Shown here: positions 19,772-30,265 of the stretch, in pieces
How the letters are laid out: each line of letters starts with the position of its first letter
Position numbering within the stretch: the stretch's first letter is position 1
Assembly: GCA_002377695.1 (NCBI GenBank)
Contig: DFQH01000003.1
Coordinates: 1-63,361, forward strand
Source of the DNA: Citromicrobium sp. UBA3494
Lineage (GTDB): Bacteria; Pseudomonadota; Alphaproteobacteria; Sphingomonadales; Sphingomonadaceae
Direction of reading: 5' to 3'
Length of the DNA: 63,361 nucleotides
Position numbers and translations under genes: made by a program
The notes under the pieces: generated by a model
Databases searched by the model: none
Told to the model about the DNA's origin: nothing
The model's input: only the letters and a program-made list of their open reading frames with translations

Positions 19772-21343
19772 TCAGACGGCAACGAACCGTTCGATGCCCA
19801 CGCGCTCGAGAAAAGAGGCATCGTGGCTGACGACCAGAAGCGCGCCATCGAATTGTCGAAGCGCATCCTCCAGCACTTCGAGCGACTCGATATCGAGGTG
19901 ATTGGTCGGCTCGTCGAGGATCAGCAACCAGGGCGGTGTTCTACCCGCCAGCGTGACCGCCAGGCCTGCGCGCAAGCGTTCCCCTCCTGACAGGGTGCCA
20001 ACGATGCGCAGCGCATCGCGGTTGCGGAACGCGAAGCGCGCACACTGGGCGTAGGCGCTCTCCGCATCGATCTGGGGATGACGGGCGCGCAGATTGTCGA
20101 GAATGCTCGCATCCCCATCCAGCAGCGCCAGATGCTGGTCGAGCATGGCGATCCGACCCTGCGCGCGGCACGCTTCGCCCGCCACCGGATCGAGCAGACC
20201 CGCCGCGATCCGCAAAAGCGTCGTCTTGCCCGCCCCATTGGGGCCGGTCAGCGCAACACGCTCCGGCCCGTCGATCCGCAGGGTCCACGGGCCCAGCCTG
20301 CGGTCACCAACAGCCGCCTCCACCCGCTCCAGCCCAAGCACCCTCGCCCCGGACGGCAGGCCGCTTGCCGGCATCTCGATGGTCAGTGGAGTGACGATTT
20401 CGACCTTCGCCACCGCCTCTTCCCTCCGTTTCGCGGCCTCGCCAATCAGGCGGTCGCTCGTCGCATTCTCGCGCCCGTCGGTGTTTTGCGCACGCTCGGC
20501 CCGCGCATCGAGCACGATCTTCGGCTCCGATCCCCTTGCGGCCACCGCCCGGCCCGCCTTGTCGCGCCGCGCCTTGGCCTCGCGCCGGGCCTGGGCGGAC
20601 CGCTGCGCTGTGCGAAGGGCTGCATCGGCACGCTCGCTCTCCTCGGCAGCGCGTGCACGCTCCGCATCGCGCGCGGCGGCGAAGGCGGACCATCCGCCGC
20701 CGAAGCTGCGTATGCCGATGGGCGTCAGTTCCACGATCCGGTCCATGCTTTCGAGCAGCGCGCGATCATGGCTGGCGACCAGCACGCCGCCGCGCCAATC
20801 GCGGATCAGGGCTGCGATAGCATCGCGCCCGACGGCATCGAGATTGTTGGTCGGCTCGTCCAGCAGCAGCAGATCGGGCGCTTCCAGCCGCAGGCGGGCG
20901 ATTCCGATACGGGTCCGCTCCCCGCCGGACAGGGTACGGATTCGCCGGTCGAGCGGAGTGGCAGACAGGCCGACCTGCGCCAACGCGGCCTCGATCCGCT
21001 CTTCGAGAGACCAGTCCGCAAGGGCAAGATCGTCCGGAGTGCCCTCGCCCGCCAGTACGCGGTGGAGCACTTCGAGTTGGCCCGCCACGCCGAGCGCGCG
21101 AGCAATCGTGAACTGTGGCGGCAGGTCCTGATGCAGGACGCCAAGCGTGCCCGAGGCGTGAATGGTGCCGGACGCAGGCTTTCCCGCCCCTGCAATCAGA
21201 TCGAGCAGGGTCGACTTGCCCGAGCCGTTGCGTCCGACAAGGCCAACCCGCTCGGCACCGATCGAAAGCGTCAGGTCATGGAAAAGCCGGCGGCCGTCAG
21301 GCGTGCGTGCGGATAGGGAATCGAGCGTGAGGAAGGGAGACAT
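19772..21343 (-). CDS. ABC-F family ATP-binding protein
   Basis: A 523-residue soluble ABC-F protein with two ATPase domains and no membrane segments. Walker A sites are GRNGSGKST and GPNGAGKTT; signatures LSGGERTR and LSGGERLR; Walker B motifs end LLLDEPTNNLD and LILDEPTNHLD. Between them lies a charged, Arg/Ala-rich linker (about residues 215-300). ABC-F proteins act on ribosomes in translation or antibiotic protection. ATG 21343 is preferred; a TTG at 21370 would add nine residues. The first ATPase ends with a long coiled linker, so resistance function cannot be distinguished from housekeeping. Confidence 0.85.
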   Translation of the reverse strand: MSPFLTLDSLSARTPDGRRLFHDLTLSIGAERVGLVGRNGSGKSTLLDLIAGAGKPASGTIHASGTLGVLHQDLPPQFTIARALGVAGQLEVLHRVLAGEGTPDDLALADWSLEERIEAALAQVGLSATPLDRRIRTLSGGERTRIGIARLRLEAPDLLLLDEPTNNLDAVGRDAIAALIRDWRGGVLVASHDRALLESMDRIVELTPIGIRSFGGGWSAFAAARDAERARAAEESERADAALRTAQRSAQARREAKARRDKAGRAVAARGSEPKIVLDARAERAQNTDGRENATSDRLIGEAAKRREEAVAKVEIVTPLTIEMPASGLPSGARVLGLERVEAAVGDRRLGPWTLRIDGPERVALTGPNGAGKTTLLRIAAGLLDPVAGEACRAQGRIAMLDQHLALLDGDASILDNLRARHPQIDAESAYAQCARFAFRNRDALRIVGTLSGGERLRAGLAVTLAGRTPPWLLILDEPTNHLDIESLEVLEDALRQFDGALLVVSHDASFLERVGIERFVAV

Positions 21344-21507
21344 GGGATACCGTGGCAGAGATCGAGACAAGGCGGTTCGCGTTGTTCGTCCTGATGTTCA
21401 CGGCACAATTCCTTCTCTGGCTCGGCTGGAATGTATGAGCGGGGTTCGGCCCGTGCAAGCCGAAGTGGCTTTGCGAGGAGCACGCGCCACACCAGCGCAC
21501 CGATTTC

Positions 21508-21655
21508 GCTGTCCTACAGCGGCGACGCACGGCATCTTCGCGGGGCTTGAACCCAAGGCTCTTTGACAGCGTCGTTTTCCGCCAGAAATGGCTTGCGTGC
21601 AGCCAGCGAGTTTTCAGCCCCTGGACACTGTGTCAGGTGTGTCAGGTGTGTCAGG
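21508..21655 (+). repeat. dispersed intergenic repeat, copy A
   Basis: This stretch shares an ordered set of blocks with 31345-31469 on the other strand: GCTGTCCTACA, then CTTTGACA followed by CCGCC and an A-rich patch, then a 26-bp identical block starting CTGGACACTGTG and ending in repeated GTGTCAGG units. Copy A has one extra GTGTCAGGT unit. The block contains GACACAGTGTC, a perfect short palindrome (minus strand reading). It lies 8 bp beyond the stop of the downstream-facing hypothetical gene. The rest of 21344-21663 holds at most a doubtful 28-residue hydrophobic ORF at 21352-21438. Confidence 0.6.
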
Positions 21656-21663
21656 GCGGATGC

Positions 21664-22128
21664 TCAGAACGGCGCGGGCGGACCGTAGAACATCGCGACC
21701 TCGATGATTCGCATCACGTCCCTGGGCCAGGTCATCGTCACGTCGACCGTCCAGATCGGCGCATTGTGCCCGTCGGGCCTCAGCGTGAGCTGGTAGCGCG
21801 GGAAGACCTCGCCATCGCGCGATTTGCGTTCGATCTGCCAGACATCGTCGAGGTCCAGCGCAACGAAGGCATCGCGCGGGCCGATGCGGTTCTGATCGTA
21901 GGATGCGGGGGCACCGCTGGAGAGGTCGAAGTAGGCCTTCCTGCCATCCCTCAGCCTTGCCTGCTCCCGCCGCAACGCGTCGAGCACCCAGCTCGCCTCG
22001 TCTGCGTCGATGGATCGCAAATGCTGCGCAGGCGCGGCGGGCTGTGATTGCGCATGAAGCGCGCCGGGCGCACCAAGCGCGCAGGCGAGCGCTGCGATCA
22101 TGCGGAAGCGGGATGAGCGGATCTGCAT
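21664..22128 (-). CDS. secreted protein of unknown function
   Basis: A 154-residue protein with a signal peptide (MIAALACALGAPGALHAQ, after a short basic start) and therefore probably periplasmic. The mature part contains SIDADEASWVLDALRREQARLRDG and a C-terminal beta-rich segment. No family is recognised. It stands alone between ssb and the repeat copy A. The stop codon lies just before the repeat, in the same orientation as the acetyltransferase gene relative to copy B. Confidence 0.65.
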   Translation of the reverse strand: MQIRSSRFRMIAALACALGAPGALHAQSQPAAPAQHLRSIDADEASWVLDALRREQARLRDGRKAYFDLSSGAPASYDQNRIGPRDAFVALDLDDVWQIERKSRDGEVFPRYQLTLRPDGHNAPIWTVDVTMTWPRDVMRIIEVAMFYGPPAPF

Positions 22129-22193
22129 CCGCTCATCCTTGCCGTGTCGTAATGTCTGAAGTGTGAACCCGGCTCAACGCCGCCGCCAGCACC

Positions 22194-22733
22194 CTAGAAC
22201 GGAATGTCGTCTTCCAGATCGTCGTAATTGGCGCCGCCGCCACCCGATCCGCCGCCGCCCTGGTTCCAGCCGCCGCCCTGATCGTTGCCGCCGCCCGATC
22301 CGCCGCCGTAGCCGCCTCCCGAACCGCCGCCACGCTGGCCGCCACCGCCGTAGCCGCCACCACCACCACCGCCGCCGCCTTGTGCGCCGTCGAGCATGGT
22401 CAGCGTCCCGTCGAAGCCGCGCAGCACCACCTCGGTGCTATAGCGGTCCTGCCCGTTCTGGTCCTGCCACTTGCGGGTCTGCAGCTTGCCTTCGATGTAG
22501 ACCTTGCTGCCCTTCTTCAGGAACCGCTCGACCACGGAGACGAGCCCTTCGGAGAAGATCGCGACCGTGTGCCACTCGGTCCGCTCCTGCCGTTCGCCGG
22601 TGTTGCGGTCCTTCCACGTCTCGCTGGTTGCGATGCGCAGGTTGGCCACCTTGCCGCCGTTCTGGAAGCTGCGGATTTCGGGGTCCGCGCCCAGATTGCC
22701 GATCAGCATGACCTTGTTGAGGCTGCCCGCCAT
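22194..22733 (-). CDS. ssb: single-stranded DNA-binding protein
   Basis: A 179-residue SSB that coats ssDNA in replication and repair. The OB fold occupies about residues 1-110 ([18 protein letters not shown], then WHTVAIF and [16 protein letters not shown]). A long Gly-rich linker follows (about 115-168), with few other residues than Gly, Tyr, Gln, Asn. The acidic tip DDLEDDIPF is the standard partner-binding tail. Start ATG 22733 is unambiguous. Confidence 0.97.
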   Translation of the reverse strand: MAGSLNKVMLIGNLGADPEIRSFQNGGKVANLRIATSETWKDRNTGERQERTEWHTVAIFSEGLVSVVERFLKKGSKVYIEGKLQTRKWQDQNGQDRYSTEVVLRGFDGTLTMLDGAQGGGGGGGGGYGGGGQRGGGSGGGYGGGSGGGNDQGGGWNQGGGGSGGGGANYDDLEDDIPF

Positions 22734-22822
22734 GATTCGTATCCCTTCGTGTGTGTTACGCAGGGCCTATCGAATGGGGCGCATCGGGGCCAGTAGGGAC
22801 GCTACCGATTTGAACAGGCTCG

Positions 22823-24667
<1,845 letters not shown>

Positions 24668-24680
24668 GATCCGCTGCCCC

Positions 24681-24920
24681 TCAGTCCGCTTCGAGCAAAA
24701 TGGCGGAGGCCTGGCTCTTGCGCAGCGCGATCGTCATGCGACCGATCGAGACCGCGACCGGATCGCGCCCACCGAAAACCCCGTGGTGCGCCATGCCGAC
24801 CTCGACACCCGTTTCGAACCCGAGAGCGCGCATCCGTTTCGCATCGGCGGGCGGCAGCGCGCTCCAGTCAATTGCGGCGATCCGGGCGTGATGGCCAGGT
24901 TTCAGGCTTTCGAGCGTCAT
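24681..24920 (-). CDS. feoA: FeoA, ferrous iron transport accessory protein
   Basis: A 79-residue cytoplasmic SH3-like protein that supports FeoB. It begins MTLESLKPGHHARI and has the family pattern of RMRALGFETGVEVGMAHHGVFGGRDPVAVSIG. ATG 24920 is chosen; an in-frame upstream start would add 12 residues outside the domain and run into the Fur-box region. It is the first gene of the feoAB operon. Confidence 0.92.
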   Translation of the reverse strand: MTLESLKPGHHARIAAIDWSALPPADAKRMRALGFETGVEVGMAHHGVFGGRDPVAVSIGRMTIALRKSQASAILLEAD

Positions 24921-24951
24921 GCGCGCGCTTCTGACAAAGCGGGCGCCTAAA

Positions 24952-24966
24952 TGCAACTGATTATCA
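24952..24966 (-). promoter_or_regulatory. Fur-box-like site upstream of feoAB
   Basis: On the minus strand TGATAATCAGTTGCA matches the 7-1-7 Fur consensus TGATAATNATTATCA at most positions, with an intact left half. It ends 32 bp before the feoA start, the usual operator location. Fe-loaded Fur would repress feoAB; direct evidence is lacking. Confidence 0.6.
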
Positions 24967-24980
24967 ATACTGGCGAGGCG

Positions 24981-25661
24981 TTATCTCGCGGGGTACCGCA
25001 TACGTCCCAGCAGGCGCACGGGGCTGAAACGCTCGCGGCTTCCCCCGCCCGTCAACTGCGCCTTGGTCTTTTCGAACTGCATCACATTCTCGATCCGCCG
25101 ATCGAGGAAGGCGCGGGCCTCGGACTTGTCCTCGCTTTCGTCGTCGAGCCAGGCGAGCATTGTCGAACCATAGACCGACGCGAGAATCGCGCGCTTCGTG
25201 TAGTGATTGTAGTCCGTCGCCGTATCGCCGGCGAGCCGCCACATGATATCCGCGCTCTGCCATGCACTGCGCATCGCCTGGCGCGCGTTCTGCGGCATGG
25301 CGCTGATGGCCAGCGCCCGGCGCAAAGCCTCTTCCTGACCCGCCACCGCATCAAGCCGGTACCACACCAGATCGCGGATCTTCTCCCTGATCTTGCGGCC
25401 TTCCAGCGTTTCCGGCGGCAGGTCGCGCGCCATCGCCTGATCGATCGATTCGATCCAGGCGGTGATCATCGCCATCGCTTCGGACTGGCGCCCTTGCCCC
25501 TTGAAGGCCAGCCGGGCGAGTGCCGGGTCCACGCCCTCCATCTCGGCGGCCGCCATCAGCGCGGCCTGCGTCCAGCCGTCGAAGATCGCGGAATCCGCAA
25601 TCGCGGGCGCAAGCGCGAGGCGCAATTCGTCGAGGGTGAGGTCTGCGGCGTCGTCGATCAT
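24981..25661 (-). CDS. COQ9 family protein
   Basis: A 226-residue COQ9-like protein. The C-terminal domain pattern (RSAWQSADIMWRLAGDTATDYNHYTKRAILASVYGST) is diagnostic; known members bind lipids and assist ubiquinone synthesis with the COQ7 hydroxylase. It is likely peripheral on the inner membrane. The start overlaps the stop of the ankyrin gene (ATGA at 25661), so the two are coupled, though no functional link is known. Confidence 0.88.
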   Translation of the reverse strand: MIDDAADLTLDELRLALAPAIADSAIFDGWTQAALMAAAEMEGVDPALARLAFKGQGRQSEAMAMITAWIESIDQAMARDLPPETLEGRKIREKIRDLVWYRLDAVAGQEEALRRALAISAMPQNARQAMRSAWQSADIMWRLAGDTATDYNHYTKRAILASVYGSTMLAWLDDESEDKSEARAFLDRRIENVMQFEKTKAQLTGGGSRERFSPVRLLGRMRYPAR

Positions 25662-26287
25662 CAGAGGCTGGGCCCGTATTGCTGCTGCGGCGCCGCGTTT
25701 TCGCGCGCCTCGTCGGCTGTGGCAAATTCTTCGCTCAGGCGGCGCTCGCCAATCAGCGCAACATAGTCCCTCGCCGAGCGGCCCGAATTGTCGGTCCGGT
25801 CGGGGTTGGCTCCATTGGCCAGCAGCACCCGCACCAGCGGGATGTCGCGGCGATGGACCGCGGCGATCAGCGGGGTCTCGCCGGTACTCGACAGCGGGTC
25901 CACTCGTGCGCCGTATTCCAGCAAGGCGGTGACACCTTCGACATGGCCGAGACGCGCGGCGATCATCAGCGGCGTCACGCCCTCCCTGTCGGCCAGATCG
26001 GGGTCTGCGCCGTTCTTGGCGAGGAACCGTATCCAGGTCGTATCGCGGCGGGCCGCCACGATGTGCATTGCGGTTTCGCCACTTGTCTTGTCGCGGGCGT
26101 TGAGGATCGTGGTGGAACTCGGGTCCTTGACGACCTCATTCACTTTCGCGCCATCGCGATCACGCACCGCTTCGAGAAACTGATACCCGTCGGAACCCAT
26201 CCCGGCCTGGGCGAAAGCGGCGCTACCAAGCGCGGCGAACGAAAAGACGGCCATGCGGACCAAATTGCGGAAAAACGGCAGCGACAC
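25661..26287 (-). CDS. secreted ankyrin-repeat protein
   Basis: A 208-residue protein with a signal peptide (ending AAFAQAG) and about four ankyrin repeats, marked by GETAMHIVAARRD, GVTPLMIAARLGH, GETPLIAAVHRRD and GRSARDYVA. It is probably periplasmic and acts by protein binding. The GTG at 26287 is chosen because AGGAG lies eight bases upstream; an ATG at 26254 would shorten the signal peptide's basic end. It leads a two-gene unit with COQ9. Partner unknown. Confidence 0.82.
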   Translation of the reverse strand: MSLPFFRNLVRMAVFSFAALGSAAFAQAGMGSDGYQFLEAVRDRDGAKVNEVVKDPSSTTILNARDKTSGETAMHIVAARRDTTWIRFLAKNGADPDLADREGVTPLMIAARLGHVEGVTALLEYGARVDPLSSTGETPLIAAVHRRDIPLVRVLLANGANPDRTDNSGRSARDYVALIGERRLSEEFATADEARENAAPQQQYGPSL

Positions 26288-26371
26288 CTTATACACTCCT
26301 GTCCAAGCCCCTAGATTTCGTGCACGGAGCCCTTTCCGATCCGCAGTTAGCAGACGCTGAACCCGATTGCC

Positions 26372-26986
26372 ATGCGCGCGACCATGCACTTCTTGACCGC
26401 CCTGACCCGCCCTGTGATGGCCTCCGTGCTGCTGGCGCTTGCCGCCTGTTCGGCGAGCGAGCAGGCCGCCGCCCCACCTCCGTTGGAAGGCGCCGCAATC
26501 GGCGGCGATTTCACTCTCACTGGCGAGGACGGAGAGCCCGTTTCCTGGGGCGATTTCGACGGGCAGTACCGCACGATCTATTTCGGTTACACCTTCTGTC
26601 CCGATGTCTGCCCAGTCGACGTGCAGCGTGCCATGGCGGGTCTGAAGCGGTTCGAGGAGAGCGATCCGGAACGCGCCGCGAAGATCCAGCCGCTGTTCGT
26701 CAGCGTCGATCCGCAGCGCGACACGCCCGAGGTGCTGACCGAATTTACGGACGCCTTCCACCCGCGGTTGATCGGCATGACCGGCAGCAAGGAACAGCTC
26801 GACCAGGTGGTGAAGGACTTTGCCGCCTATTACCGGATCGGCGAACCGAACGAAGCGGGCGGCTATCTGGTCGACCATACCAGCATCACCTATCTGTTCG
26901 GCCCCGAAGGCGAGCCCATCGCCATCCTGCCGACCGACGAAGGGCCGCAGGCTGTCGCCGCGGAACTCGACAGATGGGTACGCTGA
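26372..26986 (+). CDS. SCO1/SenC family copper chaperone lipoprotein
   Basis: A 204-residue thioredoxin-like protein of the SCO family, which delivers Cu to the CuA site of cytochrome c oxidase. It carries a lipobox (LAAC) near residue 28, the copper motif FCPDVCP, and the conserved His in VDHTSITYLFGP. It is anchored at the periplasmic face. Start ATG 26372 is used; ATG 26384 is possible. It overlaps the YcgN-family gene by 13 bp. Confidence 0.9.
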   Translation: MRATMHFLTALTRPVMASVLLALAACSASEQAAAPPPLEGAAIGGDFTLTGEDGEPVSWGDFDGQYRTIYFGYTFCPDVCPVDVQRAMAGLKRFEESDPERAAKIQPLFVSVDPQRDTPEVLTEFTDAFHPRLIGMTGSKEQLDQVVKDFAAYYRIGEPNEAGGYLVDHTSITYLFGPEGEPIAILPTDEGPQAVAAELDRWVR

Positions 26987-27435
26987 GAGACCGTTTCTGG
27001 GAGCGTCCGCTCGACGAACTGACGACGCCGGAGTGGGAAGCTCTGTGCGACGGCTGCGGGCGGTGCTGCCTGCACAAGCTGGAGGACGAGGACACCGGCG
27101 AACTTGCCGAGACCAACGTCGCCTGCCGTCTGCTCGACTGCTCGACCGCGCGCTGCCGCGACTACGCCAACCGCAAGACCTTCGTGCCCGATTGCCTGCG
27201 GCTGACCCGTTCGCTGGTCGGAAAGTTGCCGTGGCTGCCCGATAGCTGCGCCTACCGCCGCCGGGCGGAGGGGCGCCCGCTGCCCCGCTGGCACTACCTG
27301 CTCACCGGATCGCGCGAGGATGTGCATCTGGCGGGCGCGGGTGTGGCAGGCCGCGTCATCTCGGAAACCCATGCCGGGCCGATCGAGCATCACATCGTAG
27401 AATGGACCGACGCCACCGGGGAATCGGACGCGTGA
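26974..27435 (+). CDS. YcgN/YkgJ family cysteine-cluster protein
   Basis: A 153-residue UPF0260 (YcgN) protein with a set of conserved cysteines: CDGCGRCC near residue 25, then NVACRLLDCSTARCRDY, FVPDC and SCAYR. This spacing suggests a metal or Fe-S site. Cytoplasmic; reaction unknown. It starts inside the SCO gene and its stop overlaps the GTG start of the next gene, so SCO, this gene and the metallopeptidase form one coupled chain. Confidence 0.85.
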   Translation: MGTLRDRFWERPLDELTTPEWEALCDGCGRCCLHKLEDEDTGELAETNVACRLLDCSTARCRDYANRKTFVPDCLRLTRSLVGKLPWLPDSCAYRRRAEGRPLPRWHYLLTGSREDVHLAGAGVAGRVISETHAGPIEHHIVEWTDATGESDA

Positions 27436-28151
27436 TCGACTGGCTGCGCGATCCCGCCGATCCCGTGGTCGCGCTGGCGCATGGCGATCTGCCGCTGGTG
27501 ATCCGCCGTCATCCTCGCGCGAGGCGCATGACCTTGCGGCTCTCGCTCGACGGGCAGAGCGCGCAGGTCACAACGCCACGCTGGGGCACCACGCGCGAGG
27601 CCGTGCGGTTCGCGCAGGCGCGCGCCGACTGGCTGGAGGCGCAACGCGCAAAGCGCCCGGCTGCAAGGGAGCCGGAACCGGGTGGCACAGTGGATTTCCG
27701 GGGCGAGACGCTCACCATCGACTGGTGCGAAACCCACCCCCGGCGCGTCCGGTCTGGCGACGGGGTGGTTGCACTGGGCGGTCCGCGAGAAGGAATGTCC
27801 GCACGCCTCAAGCGCTGGATGCAGGGCGAGGCGCGCACGCTGTTTGCCGACGACGTCGATTTCTACGCAAGCCGCGCCGGGATTGCGGCTCCGCAGTTCG
27901 CGCTCAGCAATGCGCGCCGGCGCTGGGGCAGCTGTTCTTCCAACGGCACGATCCGGTTCAACTGGCGGCTGGTGCAGGCACCCGACGCCGTGCGGCGTTC
28001 GGTGGTCGCTCACGAGACCGCCCACCGCGTCCATTTCGACCATTCGCCGCGGTTCCACGCGCTGCTGGGCGAACTGTTCGAGGGCGACCTGGTCCAGGCC
28101 GAAGGATGGCTGAAGGCCCACGGACCGCAGCTCTTCGCAACCTTCGGCTGA
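27432..28151 (+). CDS. YgjP-like zinc metallopeptidase (DUF45/M48-like)
   Basis: A 239-residue member of the YgjP/DUF45 family. The zinc motif is HETAH in VVAHETAHRVHFDHSPRFH, with RRWGSCSSNGTIRFNW upstream, both diagnostic. It is cytoplasmic; substrates are unknown. The GTG at 27432 overlaps the preceding stop (GTGA) and is preferred to an in-frame ATG at 27402. Confidence 0.85.
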   Translation: MIDWLRDPADPVVALAHGDLPLVIRRHPRARRMTLRLSLDGQSAQVTTPRWGTTREAVRFAQARADWLEAQRAKRPAAREPEPGGTVDFRGETLTIDWCETHPRRVRSGDGVVALGGPREGMSARLKRWMQGEARTLFADDVDFYASRAGIAAPQFALSNARRRWGSCSSNGTIRFNWRLVQAPDAVRRSVVAHETAHRVHFDHSPRFHALLGELFEGDLVQAEGWLKAHGPQLFATFG

Positions 28152-28206
28152 CCCCGCTCCAAAGTCCGCACTGGCGGCTGGCGGACGCAGGCCTTATATC
28201 GACCGG

Positions 28207-28659
28207 ATGCGTATCAGCCCGAAATACGATGTTGCCGGCGGCGTCGGCGACCTCTGGACCGAACTCAAGCGCCCTCAGCCCTATCGCTGGCCGATCCTGG
28301 CTGCCTCCTGCGTGGTGCCGGGCCTGATGCTGTACGTCTTCGCGTCGGAGCGCTGGTACGCAGAGCCTGCTGCGCCGGAAATCGTCTACATCACCACCTT
28401 CGCCCCCGACCGGAGCGAGGAGGAGATCATCGCTTCCAACCTCGAAAACCAGGAGCGCAAGGAAGCGCGCCAGCGGCTGGAGGAAGCGCGGATCGAGAAG
28501 CGGCGCGAGATGTACCGCGCGCTGGGGCAGGCGACCGGCATCGATACCGACAAGATGGAGGCCGAGATCGCCGAAGAGCGTGCCCGCGAGGAAGCCGAGG
28601 CGCAGGCCCGGCTGGAAGAGGCCACGGGCGGATCGGTTGACACCTCCGACACCCAGTAA
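28207..28659 (+). CDS. single-pass membrane protein with coiled coil, unknown function
   Basis: A 150-residue protein with one hydrophobic segment (WPILAASCVVPGLMLYVF, about residues 29-46) and a long charged helix (about 75-140) rich in Glu/Arg/Ala, likely a coiled coil. Its C-terminal region overlaps the start of ribD by 23 bp. No family is named. It is probably an inner membrane protein with its charged part outside the membrane. Confidence 0.65.
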   Translation: MRISPKYDVAGGVGDLWTELKRPQPYRWPILAASCVVPGLMLYVFASERWYAEPAAPEIVYITTFAPDRSEEEIIASNLENQERKEARQRLEEARIEKRREMYRALGQATGIDTDKMEAEIAEERAREEAEAQARLEEATGGSVDTSDTQ

Positions 28660-29623
28660 CCTCGGCAGCAATGACGCACGATGGCTGGCCGCCGCCGCGC
28701 GTCTGGCCTTGCGCGCCCGGCCCGCGAGCAACCCCAACCCGGGCGTCGGCTGCCTGATCGTGAAGCGCGGCCGCGTGATCGCGCGCGGCTGGACCCAGGC
28801 CGGCGGCCGCCCCCACGCCGAGGCAATGGCGCTCGAACTGGCGGGCGACGACGCGCGCGGCGCGGACGTTTTCGTAACGCTGGAGCCGTGCGCGCATGTC
28901 TCCCAGCGCGGCCCCGCCTGTGCCGACCTGCTGGCGGCTGCATCGCCCGCGCGGGTGATCGTGGGCGCGAGCGATCCCGATCCGCGCACAGCAGGCAAGG
29001 GCATCGAACGGCTGCGGAGCTCAGGGATCGAGGCGATCCTTGCGCAGGACCCGCACAGCGCCGCCAGCCTTTCCGGCTATCTTACCCGCGCGCGGCATGA
29101 TCGACCGCATGTCACGCTCAAGCTCGCGCTCTCGCTCGACGGGTGCATCGCCATGGCCGACGGTTCCAGCCAGTGGATCACAGGCGAGGCGGCGCGCGCG
29201 CATGTCCATGCGCAGCGTGCGCTGGCCGACGCGATCCTCGTGGGCGGGGGCACATGGCGGGCCGACGCCCCGCGCCTCGACGTGCGCCTGCCCGGGCTGG
29301 AGACGCGCAGTCCGCAGCGCTGGGTGCTGACCTCGCAAGAGGCCCCGGGCGCACGGACGATCGCCGCTCCGGCCGAGATCGCGCGCATTCCGGCGCAGTA
29401 CCTCTATGTGGAGGGCGGCGCCCACACGGCTGCGAGCTTCCTCGAAGCCGACCTTGTCGACCGGCTGGATATCTACCGCGCCCCCATACTGATAGGCGGC
29501 GGCAGACCTGCCCTCCAAGATTTCGGCCTTGGCGAGCTTGCGCAGGCGCACGGACGCTGGCAGCCGGTGGAAAGACGCAATCTCGGCCCCGACACGTTCG
29601 AGGCCTTTGCCCGCACCCGCTAA
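28637..29623 (+). CDS. ribD: RibD, bifunctional riboflavin deaminase-reductase
   Basis: A protein of about 328 residues that carries out the second and third steps of riboflavin synthesis: deamination and reduction of the GTP cyclohydrolase II product. The N-terminal deaminase has zinc ligands in PHAEAM and PCAHVSQRGPAC; the C-terminal reductase begins near VTLKLALSLDGCIA. The TTG at 28637 is used because no ATG fits; an ATG at 28580 would add 19 residues of low similarity, so the start is uncertain. ribE follows 10 bp later. Confidence 0.9.
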   Translation: MTPPTPSNLGSNDARWLAAAARLALRARPASNPNPGVGCLIVKRGRVIARGWTQAGGRPHAEAMALELAGDDARGADVFVTLEPCAHVSQRGPACADLLAAASPARVIVGASDPDPRTAGKGIERLRSSGIEAILAQDPHSAASLSGYLTRARHDRPHVTLKLALSLDGCIAMADGSSQWITGEAARAHVHAQRALADAILVGGGTWRADAPRLDVRLPGLETRSPQRWVLTSQEAPGARTIAAPAEIARIPAQYLYVEGGAHTAASFLEADLVDRLDIYRAPILIGGGRPALQDFGLGELAQAHGRWQPVERRNLGPDTFEAFARTR

Positions 29624-29633
29624 TGGAGCCGCC

Positions 29634-30251
29634 ATGTTCACCGGTATCGTAACAGCCATCGGCACCATCGCCGCAACCGAGCAGCGGGGCGACCTGCACG
29701 TGCGCATCGCCTGCCCGTTCGACCCGGACCGGATCGGCATCGGCGCCTCCATCGCGTGCTCGGGCGTGTGCCTGACGGTGACGGAGCGCGGCGGGACACC
29801 GGGCGATGCGTGGTTCGCGGTGGACGTATCGCAGGAAACCGTATCGCGCACCGTGCCCGGCCAGTGGGAGGAAGGTCGCAGGCTCAACCTCGAACCCTCG
29901 CTCAGGCTGGGTGACGAGCTGGGCGGACACCTGGTTACGGGCCATGTCGATGCGGTGGGCGAAGTGGCACAGGCGCGCCGCGTGGATGGCTCGATCCACC
30001 TCGAAGTTCGCGCGCCCAAGGCGCTTGCGCCCTTCATCGCACCCAAGGGTTCCATCACCGTCGACGGGGTCTCGCTGACGGTCAACGCGGTGGAGGACGA
30101 GGCGGACGGCGCGGCGCGCTTTGCGCTCAACATCATCCCGCATACCGGCGAGGTGACGACGCTGGGCCACCTGGCCGAAGGCGACCGCGTGAACCTCGAA
30201 ATCGATGTCCTCGCACGCTACCTCAAGCGGATGCAGGCGCTGGCCGGCTGA
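29634..30251 (+). CDS. ribE: RibE, riboflavin synthase alpha subunit
   Basis: A 205-residue riboflavin synthase made of two lumazine-binding repeats. MFTGIVTAIG opens the first, with the SGVCLTVT motif; the second repeats the pattern with GHVDAVG and VDGVSLTVN. It forms riboflavin from two 6,7-dimethyl-8-ribityllumazine molecules in the cytoplasm. GGAG eight bases upstream supports ATG 29634. It sits directly after ribD. Confidence 0.95.
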   Translation: MFTGIVTAIGTIAATEQRGDLHVRIACPFDPDRIGIGASIACSGVCLTVTERGGTPGDAWFAVDVSQETVSRTVPGQWEEGRRLNLEPSLRLGDELGGHLVTGHVDAVGEVAQARRVDGSIHLEVRAPKALAPFIAPKGSITVDGVSLTVNAVEDEADGAARFALNIIPHTGEVTTLGHLAEGDRVNLEIDVLARYLKRMQALAG

Positions 30252-30265
30252 TCGGAGATAGCGGA

